A stretch of DNA of 8,253 nucleotides from Thermoplasmata archaeon (GTDB lineage Archaea; Thermoplasmatota; Thermoplasmata; Lutacidiplasmatales; UBA184): positions 1 through 8,253 of the forward strand of contig JAKIWU010000057.1 in assembly GCA_022749905.1 (NCBI GenBank), read 5' to 3'. How positions within the stretch are numbered: the first letter of the stretch is position 1; each line of letters opens with the position of its first letter. The translations under genes and the position numbers were made by a program. A model generated the notes under the pieces. That model was not told the origin of the DNA. It did no database searches and saw only the letters and a list, made by a program, of their open reading frames with translations. This document shows positions 1 to 5,868 of this stretch, one piece after another.

Positions 1-1146
1 CACGTGCTCGGTGCCGCCACGGATCAGGATGGAGACGGCCTTCGCATGCTTCGCCCCGGTGACGAACGTGAGAGAGTCCTCCCCGATCTTGCGCTCCTCC
101 ACGAGGCCCGAGGTCCCGATGTCCTCCTTGGTGAGCTCGCTGACCTTCGAGACGATGTTCGCCCCGGTCGCCTTCGCGAGCTTCTCCATGTCGGACTTCT
201 TCACGCGGCGGACCGCGTAGATGCCGTCCTTCGCGAGGAAGTGCTGGGCGAGGTCGTCGATGCCCTTCTGGCAGAAGACAGCGTTCGCGCCGCTCTGCTT
301 GACCTGCTCGACCATCCGACGGAGCATGTTCTCCTCCTCCTGGAGGAAGGAACTGAGCTGGGTCGGGTCGTTGATCTCGATCTTGGCGTCGATCTCCGTC
401 TTCTTGATCTCGAGCGCAGCGTCGAGGAGCGCAATCTTCGGGTCGACGACGCGCGTTGGCATGCCGGAGTGGACCTTCTCCTTGTCCACGATGACGCCCT
501 CGATGAGCTGCGTGTCGGTGACCGCACCGCCTTGCTTCTTGACGATCTGAATGTTGTCCATGTCGACGTAGTAGCCGGATTCGGTCTTCTCCGCTACGGC
601 GGTGACCGCCCTCACCGAGATGTCTCCGAGCGCTTCGCGGTTGTAGGAGACGGACTTCGAGGCCATCGAGGTGATGGCGATCTGCTTCAGCGTCTCGACA
701 TCGTCATGCTTCACCGGCGTGGAGATCGAGTCGAGGACCTCGAGCGCCTTCTTCGAGGCCAGGCGGTAACCTTGCGAGATGATCGTGGGGTGGATGTTCT
801 GCTCGACGAGCGCCTCCGCCCGCTTCAGGAGCTCCCCGGCGAGGACCACGGCGGTCGTCGTCCCATCGCCCGCTTCCTGGTCCTGGGTCTTCGCGACCTC
901 GACCAGCATCTTCGCGGCGGGATGCTCGACGTCCATCTCCTTGAGGATCGTGACCCCGTCGTTGGTGACGACGACATCGCCCATCGAGTCGACGAGCATC
1001 TTGTCGAGTCCGCGCGGGCCGAGCGTCGAGCGCACCGCGTCCGCGATCGCCTTGGCGGCCGCGATGTTGTTCGTGAGCGCCCCGCGACCCTTCTCCCGCT
1101 TCGTTCCTTCCTTGAGCACAAAAATCGGCGTCTGTCCTGCGTACAT
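1..1146 (-). CDS. ths: Thermosome subunit (group II chaperonin), C-terminus cut by window edge
   Basis: ATP-driven cytosolic chaperonin subunit that assembles into a double-ring cage to fold proteins. The reading frame is open from the ATG at 1146 to the left edge (382 codons; full family length is about 540-550), so the last third is missing. The translation starts MYAGQTPIFVLKEGTKRE, typical of archaeal thermosomes. It carries the family signatures RSTLGPRGLDKM (residues 39-50), TNDGVTIL (61-68) and the nucleotide-binding GDGTTT (93-98). The apical domain is present, and the sequence ends at IRGGTEHV (about 375-382), just before the region of the second catalytic Asp of the family. A GGGAGG Shine-Dalgarno lies 10 nt upstream, preceded by a TATA-like element, so the gene has its own promoter although it follows uppS. 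I cannot tell whether it is an alpha or beta subunit. Identification is secure; the paralogue is not. Confidence 0.97.
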   Translation of the reverse strand, partial: MYAGQTPIFVLKEGTKREKGRGALTNNIAAAKAIADAVRSTLGPRGLDKMLVDSMGDVVVTNDGVTILKEMDVEHPAAKMLVEVAKTQDQEAGDGTTTAVVLAGELLKRAEALVEQNIHPTIISQGYRLASKKALEVLDSISTPVKHDDVETLKQIAITSMASKSVSYNREALGDISVRAVTAVAEKTESGYYVDMDNIQIVKKQGGAVTDTQLIEGVIVDKEKVHSGMPTRVVDPKIALLDAALEIKKTEIDAKIEINDPTQLSSFLQEEENMLRRMVEQVKQSGANAVFCQKGIDDLAQHFLAKDGIYAVRRVKKSDMEKLAKATGANIVSKVSELTKEDIGTSGLVEERKIGEDSLTFVTGAKHAKAVSILIRGGTEHV

Positions 1147-1156
1147 GGTTCGATTG

Positions 1157-1162
1157 CCTCCC
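1157..1162 (-). promoter_or_regulatory. Shine-Dalgarno site of the thermosome gene
   Basis: GGGAGG on the minus strand, 10 nt before the ATG at 1146. It supports that start codon over any internal one and shows this message is leadered. Confidence 0.7.
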
Positions 1163-1201
1163 GAGACGACTCGGTAGTTAACGGTGGTAATCTAAGGGTT
1201 C

Positions 1202-1214
1202 TATTTAATAATAT
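1202..1214 (-). promoter_or_regulatory. Archaeal TATA box for the thermosome gene
   Basis: The minus strand reads ATATTATTAAATA, an AT-only run in otherwise GC-rich DNA. Its core, ATTAAATA (1202-1209), resembles the archaeal TATA consensus. Initiation about 25 nt downstream would fall near 1180, leaving a leader of roughly 34 nt that contains the Shine-Dalgarno site. The match was judged by eye and the start site is an inference. Confidence 0.65.
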
Positions 1215-1238
1215 CGAAACCAGACCGTCGGACGACCC

Positions 1239-2045
1239 CTACGCGCCGAAGCGACGCTGCCGAGTCTGGAACGAGCGGATCGCGCGAAGAAAATCGAGTT
1301 TCGTGAGGCCGGGCCACATCACATCCGCGAAGTAGAGTTCGGAATAGGCTGTCTGCCAGAGGAGAAAATTCGAGATCCGCTCCTCCCCGCTCGTTCGAAA
1401 CACGAGATCCGGGTCGGGGAGGTCGGCCGTGTAGAGGCGTCGGGAGACGGTATCGGAGTCGATCGCCTCGGGCGCGAGGCGTCCCGCGGCGACATCGCGT
1501 GCGAGTCCGCGAATGGCCTCGACGATCTCCTCGCGGCCCCCGTAGGCGATGGCGATGTTGTAGAGATACTCGGTGTACGTCTCGGTGGCCTTCTCCGCCT
1601 CTCGGATCGCAGTGCGCACGTCCTCGGGGAGGACCGCGAGGTCCCCAATCGCGCGCACCCGGATGTGATGACGATGGACGCGTTCGTCGACCGCGATCTC
1701 GTGGAAGCTATCCCGGAACAGGGCCATTAGGGTGGCGAGCTCCTCCTTGGGCCGGGCGAGATTTTCGGTGGACAGGGCGTAGACCGTCAGCACGCGGATC
1801 CCGACCTCGAGACACCAGTTCAGAAGTTCCTCGAGCGTGTCCTTGCCCCGGAGATGCCCTTCCTCAATGAGGAGCCCGTGATCCGCGGCGAACCTCCGGT
1901 TCCCGTCCATGATGATGGCGAGATGCTTCGGAATCGGACCCGCGATGATCCGATTGAGGAGAGCACCCTCCGTCGCATCACGAAAGGCCCCAGAGATCGC
2001 CTGCGAGAGGTACCGTGGCCCCGTTCCCTCTCGTTCTCTGGCCAT
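1239..2045 (-). CDS. uppS: Cis-prenyltransferase (polyprenyl diphosphate synthase, UppS family)
   Basis: Membrane-associated enzyme that adds isopentenyl diphosphate units in cis to an allylic diphosphate. In archaea the product feeds the dolichol-type phosphate carrier for N-glycans and other surface glycans. The 268-residue protein has all the family motifs: IIMDGNRRFA (44-53, with the diphosphate/Mg-binding Asp47), EGHLRGKDTLEELLNW, YALSTENLARPKEE, AYGGREE, and the C-terminal PDLVFRTSGEERISNFLLWQ with its substrate-binding Arg and Ser. The roughly 37-residue segment before the catalytic core suits archaeal members, so the ATG at 2045 is accepted. No Shine-Dalgarno precedes it. A weak AT-rich GTTAATC (2069-2075) sits about 27 nt upstream, where a leaderless promoter would be. 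The stop is 92 nt from the thermosome start, on the same strand. The glycosyltransferase and sulfotransferase elsewhere in the window fit a surface-glycan role. Confidence 0.95.
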   Translation of the reverse strand: MAREREGTGPRYLSQAISGAFRDATEGALLNRIIAGPIPKHLAIIMDGNRRFAADHGLLIEEGHLRGKDTLEELLNWCLEVGIRVLTVYALSTENLARPKEELATLMALFRDSFHEIAVDERVHRHHIRVRAIGDLAVLPEDVRTAIREAEKATETYTEYLYNIAIAYGGREEIVEAIRGLARDVAAGRLAPEAIDSDTVSRRLYTADLPDPDLVFRTSGEERISNFLLWQTAYSELYFADVMWPGLTKLDFLRAIRSFQTRQRRFGA

Positions 2046-2149
2046 GCGCCGACGACTCGAGCCGCACGATTAACGGTTCCGTGGAAAGGCTCCGGTGCGG
2101 CAGTCGCCGTGCTCCGAGACCGCCGAGGGGGTTTCGCGTGGGGGAGAAG

Positions 2150-2254
2150 CGCCCTGGTCGGGAGTTTCGGTCCCGGCAGCCGGGCTGCCGGAACGTTCGA
2201 ACCCGAGTCCCAGGCTCGACAGACCTAGATCCTAGACCACTAGACTACCAGGGC
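2150..2254 (-). tRNA. trnD: tRNA-Asp(GUC) with a 32-nt intron in the T-loop
   Basis: Folds by eye into a full cloverleaf on the minus strand. The acceptor stem is GCCCTGG (2254-2248) with CCAGGGC (2157-2151). The D-stem is GTCT with GGAT (two wobble pairs). The anticodon stem is TAGGT with GCCTG, and the loop CTGTCGA places anticodon GTC at 2220-2218. The variable region is GGAC and the T-stem is TCGGG (2206-2202) with CCCGA (2162-2158). The discriminator base is G (2150), an established Asp identity element; CCA is not encoded. The T-loop is split: TTCGAA is followed by 32 extra bases before the final T. Removing them leaves a 73-nt tRNA with the canonical TTCGAAT loop. No clear TATA box precedes it, though a weak AT-richer patch lies at 2280-2290. 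Confidence 0.93.
2164..2195 (-). other. Bulge-helix-bulge intron in tRNA-Asp, position 59/60
   Basis: Read 5' to 3' on the minus strand, the exon/intron fold is a strict hBHBh'. The outer helix is the T-stem (2206-2202 with 2162-2158). The first central strand, TTCG (2201-2198), pairs with CGAA (2169-2166), giving four Watson-Crick pairs. The 5' bulge is AA|C (2197-2195) and the 3' bulge is AC|T (2165-2163). The inner intron helix has 11 bp (2194-2184 with 2180-2170, one G-U) closed by a 3-nt CCG loop. Cutting after the second base of each bulge, as archaeal splicing endonuclease does, excises 32 nt and restores TTCGAAT. The structure is seen in the sequence; splicing is inferred. Confidence 0.9.
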
Positions 2255-2352
2255 ACTCCGTCGGTCGTAAGGGCGCACTCTCTTGAATCTTGCGTGAACG
2301 ATGCTCAGATGGCGGCGCGGTCGCGTGTCGAGGGTTCCACTGCGCCCGTTGG

Positions 2353-2360
2353 TTTATCTA
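2353..2360 (+). promoter_or_regulatory. TATA-like element for the 50-residue ORF
   Basis: TTTATCTA on the plus strand, 40 nt before the ATG at 2401. A start site about 25 nt downstream would leave a leader of around 20 nt holding the GAGG repeats at 2389-2398. It is one of few AT-rich octamers in this intergenic stretch. Matched by eye. Confidence 0.5.
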
Positions 2361-2400
2361 CCGGAATCCGGCACATCGGTCAACCCCTGAGGCGAGGAAC

Positions 2401-2553
2401 ATGGGGGCCGCGCTTGCTTGGTTCGTGACCATTCTCGTCCTGTTCGGCGGCGAATTCGTCTTTTTCCACATGGGGGTCAATCTGAGCGCCGCGTTGACCG
2501 CCGCCCTGTCCGGGCTCGTGCACTCCCTCGGGCAGCCGATCGCGCTTCCGTAG
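2401..2553 (+). CDS. Small hydrophobic membrane protein, function unknown
   Basis: A 50-residue protein I do not recognise. Residues 4-26 (ALAWFVTILVLFGGEFVFFH and following) form a likely membrane helix containing one Glu and ending in His. Residues 29-47 form a second, weaker hydrophobic or amphipathic stretch, so one or two membrane passes are possible. Support for a real gene comes from a TATA-like element 40 nt upstream, two GAGG Shine-Dalgarno-like copies 3-12 nt before the ATG, and strongly hydrophobic composition in a GC-rich context. The frame is also open upstream to 2290, but that extension would run through the promoter, so I start at 2401. Its last 77 bases overlap the convergent mtnA frame as called, where mtnA encodes an Arg-rich tail that looks non-coding. 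It lies alone on its strand, between the tRNA and the mtnA operon. Confidence 0.55.
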   Translation: MGAALAWFVTILVLFGGEFVFFHMGVNLSAALTAALSGLVHSLGQPIALP

Positions 2554-3541
2554 CGCGGACCCGCGCGCGGAACACCTGCCCTAGTCCGCGGGGGCTCGCA
2601 AGGCCCGTGGGGGTGATGAAGGACGTCACAAAGCGCGATGGCGTCACATCGAACGCGGGATTCCGGGCCCGACTCTTCCTCGGCATCAGCTCGGAGCCCC
2701 CCATCCTTCGCAGCTCCTCCTCCGACCGTTCCTCGACGGGGATCGCGGTGCCGTCCGCGGAGGCTGGGTCGAACGTGCTGAACGGCGCAGCCACGTAGAA
2801 CGGGATCCCGTTCTCGCGGGCGAGGACGGCCTTCTCGTACGTCCCGACCTTGTTCGCGAAATCTCCGTTCCGGGCGATCCGGTCCGCCCCGACGATCACC
2901 GCGTCGACCTCGCCGCGGCGCATGAAGTGCCCCGCCGCGTTGTCGGCGATGACGGCGTGGGGGATCCCCTCCTGTTCGAGCTCCCATGCCGTGAGGCGCG
3001 AACCCTGGAGGAGCGGACGGGTCTCGTCGACCCAGACGAAGATGGGGCTCCCGCGATCGTGGGCGACGCGCAAGGGCGCGAGCGCGGTGCCCCACTCCAC
3101 CGTGGCGAGCGCGCCCGCGTTGCAGTGGGTCAGCACGCGCTCCCTTGTACGGAAGAGTGGGGCGCCCGCCTCCCCGATCCTGTGGCACTCCCCTACGACG
3201 ATGTCGCGGTATTCCGACGCAGCCTCGAGAGGGTCGCGACCGTGGTCCCACGCCGAGCGCACGGCATCGATTCCCACGAAGAGATCGTTCGCTGTCGGCC
3301 GAGTCGATCCGAGGAGGCGCGCGGCCCGAGCGGAGGTCCACCCAGCTTGTCGGGAGGCGAGCGCCATTCCGTACGCGGCGGCGACCCCGATCGAGGGAGC
3401 TCCTCGCACGACCATCGATCGGATCGCCTCCGCAACGTGCTCCACCTGGGTGTAGCCCTGGACCACGACCCGGCTCGGGAGGCGCCGCTGATCGAGAAGG
3501 AAGAGCCGGCCCCGCTCGAACCAGAGCGCGCGGACGGACAT
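2477..3541 (-). CDS. mtnA: Methylthioribose-1-phosphate isomerase (MtnA), with a suspect C-terminal tail
   Basis: Converts 5-methylthioribose-1-phosphate to methylthioribulose-1-phosphate in methionine salvage; it belongs to the eIF2B-alpha/beta/delta fold family. The 354-residue frame shows MVVRGAPSIGVAAAYG (43-58), THCNAGALATVEWGTAL with the catalytic-type Cys140, VWVDETRPLLQGSRLTAWEL, and GADRIARNGDFANKVGTY (218-235) with the catalytic-type Asp220. It then has PFYVAAPFSTFD and NPAFDVTP. These match MtnA better than ribose-1,5-bisphosphate isomerase, though relatives are hard to separate without a tree. The ATG at 3541 fits the family N-terminus and lies 5 nt after the phosphofructokinase stop, so it is the third gene of the operon. 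After ITPTGLASP (residue 317) the frame becomes an Arg/Ala/Ser-rich tail overlapping the opposite gene. Removing one base from the G run at 2590-2594 would stop it as SPAD at 2581. Confidence 0.92.
   Translation of the reverse strand: MSVRALWFERGRLFLLDQRRLPSRVVVQGYTQVEHVAEAIRSMVVRGAPSIGVAAAYGMALASRQAGWTSARAARLLGSTRPTANDLFVGIDAVRSAWDHGRDPLEAASEYRDIVVGECHRIGEAGAPLFRTRERVLTHCNAGALATVEWGTALAPLRVAHDRGSPIFVWVDETRPLLQGSRLTAWELEQEGIPHAVIADNAAGHFMRRGEVDAVIVGADRIARNGDFANKVGTYEKAVLARENGIPFYVAAPFSTFDPASADGTAIPVEERSEEELRRMGGSELMPRKSRARNPAFDVTPSRFVTSFITPTGLASPRGLGQVFRARVRATEARSAARGSARARTGRRSTRRSD
2554..2590. repeat. GC-rich inverted repeat between convergent genes
   Basis: CGCGGAC (2554-2560) and GTCCGCG (2584-2590) form a 7-bp perfect stem with a 23-nt loop. 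It starts one base after the stop of the 50-residue ORF and covers the TAG (2583-2581) that would end mtnA if one base were removed from the adjacent G run. It could act as a bidirectional hairpin at the ends of both transcripts. No U-tract follows, and short GC stems are common at this base composition, so support is weak. Confidence 0.3.
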
Positions 3542-3546
3542 CGGAC

Positions 3547-4569
3547 CTACGCGTCGAACGTGTGCAGGAGGTCGCGCCAATCGATCGGGACCGTCTTCGG
3601 GGCCTTGAGCGCCTCGTCGAGCGGGATCCCGATAATCTCCGCGCCTCGCAGGACCGCGACGGTTCCGAAGGCTCCCGTCAAGGCGAGATCGACGGCCTTC
3701 GCTCCAAGCCGAGTTGCCAGGATGCGATCGAAGAGCGTCGGCGGGCCACCCCTCTGGATGTGTCCGATCGAAGCGCTCCGGGCCTCCACGCCCGTCGCCT
3801 TCTCGATCCTGCGCGCGAGCTCCTCCCCGACCCCTCGCTCGCCGAGCAGCTCGTGGCCGAACTCGTCCTTCCCGCCGGCGGTGCCCTTGCGGTCGGAGAG
3901 TTCGATCCCTTCGGACGCCACGACAAGCGCGAACCCTCGGCGTTCGACCGCACGTCGCACCTTCGCCCTCAGCTCAGCTTCGTCGTAGGTCTCCTCAGGG
4001 ATCAGGGTCGCGTCGGCGCCCCCCGCGAGTCCGGTCGCAAGGGCCACCCAGCCGGCGTGCCGCCCCATGACCTCGAGCACGATGGCACGATGATGGCTCC
4101 CCGCCGTATCGCGCAGCCGCGTGAGTGCGTCGACGGCCACGGTCGAGGCGGAATCGAACCCGAACGTCCAATCGGTCCCTGCTACGTCATTGTCCATGGT
4201 CTTCGGCACGCCGACGACCCGCCCGCCGCGGCGGTAGAATTCGCGCGCCGCGGAGAGGGTATCGTCGCCGCCGATCGCGATGAGCGCATCGATGCCGAGG
4301 CGGTGGATCGTCGCGAGGACCCGTTCTGCGTCCGCCGGAACTCGGAAGGGATTGGTGCGTGAGGTCCCGAGGATCGTGCCACCGTGAAGGAGGGCCTCGG
4401 AGACATCCGACGCTTGGAGGGGGCGGGTGAGGCCATCGCGGACCCCCTTCCACCCGTCCAGAAAGCCGACCGATTGGTGTCCCGCGCGCTCGGCGCGGTA
4501 CACCGCGGCCCGAAGGGCAGCGTTGAGCCCGGGGCAGTCGCCGCCGCCGGTGAGGAGTCCGAACCTCAC
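3547..4569 (-). CDS. pfp: Phosphofructokinase, PPi-dependent type by active-site residues
   Basis: Phosphorylates fructose-6-phosphate to the 1,6-bisphosphate; the PPi enzyme works reversibly, in glycolysis or gluconeogenesis. The 340-residue protein belongs to the PFKA superfamily. It has LLTGGGDCPGLNAALR (5-20), GGDDTLSAA (100-108), PKTMDND (122-128, catalytic-type Asp126), MGRHAGWVAL (168-177) and IGHIQRGGPPT (268-278). The two residues known to separate phosphoryl donors, Asp in GGDD (E. coli Gly104 position) and Lys in PKT (Gly124 position), are both of the PPi type, so I predict diphosphate rather than ATP as donor. The start is GTG at 4569 inside a GTGA overlap with the pepQ stop, which implies translational coupling; the open frame further upstream runs inside pepQ. 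mtnA follows after 5 nt. Donor specificity is an inference. Confidence 0.93.
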   Translation of the reverse strand: MRFGLLTGGGDCPGLNAALRAAVYRAERAGHQSVGFLDGWKGVRDGLTRPLQASDVSEALLHGGTILGTSRTNPFRVPADAERVLATIHRLGIDALIAIGGDDTLSAAREFYRRGGRVVGVPKTMDNDVAGTDWTFGFDSASTVAVDALTRLRDTAGSHHRAIVLEVMGRHAGWVALATGLAGGADATLIPEETYDEAELRAKVRRAVERRGFALVVASEGIELSDRKGTAGGKDEFGHELLGERGVGEELARRIEKATGVEARSASIGHIQRGGPPTLFDRILATRLGAKAVDLALTGAFGTVAVLRGAEIIGIPLDEALKAPKTVPIDWRDLLHTFDA

Positions 4570-5687
4570 GCCGGGACCTCGATGTACTCCCTGGGCGCAG
4601 TGGTCAGGAACTCGTAGCCGGTCTTCGTGACCACGACATCGTCTTCGATCCGGACGCCTCCACGGCCGGGGAGGTAGATCCCGGGTTCGACGGTGATCGC
4701 CATCCCTTCCTCGAGAGACTCGACCGAGAGATGGTTCATCCCGAAGCCGTCGTGCACGGCGAGTCCGATCGAGTGGCCGAGCCCGTGGGTGAAGCGTCCC
4801 TTCCAGGGCGACGCATCGACGACCTTGGCGGCCGCACCGTGCACCTCCTTCGCGGGGACCCCCGCGCGAATGACCGCGAGCGCTGCGCTCTGGGCCTCGA
4901 GCACGGTCTCGTGCACCCACTTGAGCTCGGGGTCGCGCTTGCCGAAGTGGAAGGAGCGCGTGAGGTCGGAGGCGTATCGCTCATAGAACGCTCCGAAGTC
5001 GCAGACGATGCTCGCGCCGCTCTCGAGCTTCCGGGTCCCTGGGGTGTAGTGCGGTTCCGCTGAGGCGGGACCGAACGCCGTGATCGTCGAGAAGCTCCTC
5101 CCGGAGGAACCGTGGCGCATCATCCGGTACTCGAGCTCGGCCGCAAGCTCGAACTCCGTCATCCCGGCCTTGAGGATCCCCGGGATCTCCCGAGCGACGC
5201 TCGAAACGATCTCGGCCGCCTTTCGGAGTCTCGCGATCTCGCCCGCGTCTTTCACCATCCTCGCGTTGCGGATGGCGGAGCTCGCGTCGATCCACTTCGA
5301 GGACGGGAGCATCTTCTCGAGCATGCAGAACCACTCGTGGGTGAGCTCGCGATAGTTCAGCGCGATCGTGGCCCCCTTGGGGATGAGTTCACGCACCATC
5401 GCGTCCCTCTGCGCGCTGGTCGCCGGGACCTCGACGGTCACATCCGGATCGCGTTTCGCGGCCTGACGTGCGCTCTCCTCCTCGAGCGCAGAGCTGAACA
5501 CCGTGAGTCTGCCGTCGGCGCGGGCGAGCGCGATCGATCCCTCGAAGAGACCGCTCGGTGCGTCGAACAAATAGAAGAAGCTCTGGTCGAGGTGAGGATC
5601 GATCGCGTTCGCGAGGAGCAGCGCCTCCGCCCCACCCCCGAGCTTCTCGAAGATCCTGCGGACGCGGGCTCTCACGGGGGAAGCCAC
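4566..5687 (-). CDS. pepQ: M24 family Xaa-Pro peptidase (prolidase/aminopeptidase P type)
   Basis: Cytosolic dimetal peptidase expected to cleave X-Pro bonds in peptides. Its 373 residues comprise a creatinase-like N-terminal domain (about 1-140) and a pita-bread catalytic domain (about 145-370). All five metal ligands are visible: Asp230 (VCDFG), Asp241 (SDLTRSF), His305 (GLGHSIGL), Glu334 (VEPGIYLPGRGG) and Glu348 (VRIEDD). The accessory His213 is in PHYTPG. No signal peptide is seen. The start is GTG at 5687; another GTG lies four codons on and no strong Shine-Dalgarno decides between them. It is the first gene of the pepQ-pfp-mtnA operon and its TGA overlaps the next GTG by 4 nt. Substrate preference (dipeptides versus longer peptides) cannot be read from the sequence; PepQ is my best guess. 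Confidence 0.92.
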   Translation of the reverse strand: MASPVRARVRRIFEKLGGGAEALLLANAIDPHLDQSFFYLFDAPSGLFEGSIALARADGRLTVFSSALEEESARQAAKRDPDVTVEVPATSAQRDAMVRELIPKGATIALNYRELTHEWFCMLEKMLPSSKWIDASSAIRNARMVKDAGEIARLRKAAEIVSSVAREIPGILKAGMTEFELAAELEYRMMRHGSSGRSFSTITAFGPASAEPHYTPGTRKLESGASIVCDFGAFYERYASDLTRSFHFGKRDPELKWVHETVLEAQSAALAVIRAGVPAKEVHGAAAKVVDASPWKGRFTHGLGHSIGLAVHDGFGMNHLSVESLEEGMAITVEPGIYLPGRGGVRIEDDVVVTKTGYEFLTTAPREYIEVPA

Positions 5688-5868
5688 CTTGCGGCGGGCT
5701 TCAAGCTTTCCTCGGCCCCGCCCCCGTCAGAGCGCTCGGTCGCTCCGCCCCGCTCGTGTCACCCCTCACGGTTCAACGCGAACGGCACGACCCGAGACGA
5801 TTCTCGACCTCCCGCAGCCGAGTCGGGAGCAGCACCCTAATGCTCGGCGGGCTCCCTCAACCACACCG
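5688..5868. promoter_or_regulatory. Divergent intergenic region between pepQ and the sulfotransferase
   Basis: These 181 bases separate two operons transcribed away from each other, so promoters for both should lie here. I see no convincing TATA box for either. The best candidate on the plus strand is ACCCTAAT at 5834-5841, 27 nt before the sulfotransferase ATG, where a leaderless promoter would sit. The only other weakly AT-richer patch is near 5700-5710. No RNA gene or repeat was recognised. Confidence 0.35.

Noticed and set aside
4..1335. Long plus-strand open frame of 443 codons
   Set aside because: It is antisense to the thermosome gene, whose frame matches chaperonin motifs throughout. 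The plus-strand product is Arg/Asp/Leu-rich with no recognisable domain, as expected of a GC-rich shadow.
2163..2201. Reading the split T-loop as a tRNA pseudogene
   Set aside because: All stems pair, the discriminator and anticodon agree for Asp, and the insert fits the splicing motif exactly. A random insertion would not do that.
3542..3580. Earlier start for mtnA at 3580
   Set aside because: It would overlap the end of the phosphofructokinase gene and add 13 residues not expected in MtnA. The ATG at 3541 gives the normal N-terminus.
3145..4362. Plus-strand open frame of 405 codons opposite mtnA and pfp
   Set aside because: The minus strand encodes two unmistakable enzymes here. The plus-strand translation is Arg/Pro-rich shadow sequence.
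4570..4920. N-terminal extension of the phosphofructokinase frame
   Set aside because: The extension lies wholly inside pepQ in another frame and is Arg-rich. The family N-terminus RFGLLTGGGDCPGLNAA begins directly at the GTG at 4569.
5689..5868. Upstream extension of the sulfotransferase frame
   Set aside because: It adds 60 Arg/Pro/Ser-rich residues before the nucleotide-binding loop and fills the only promoter space between divergent genes.
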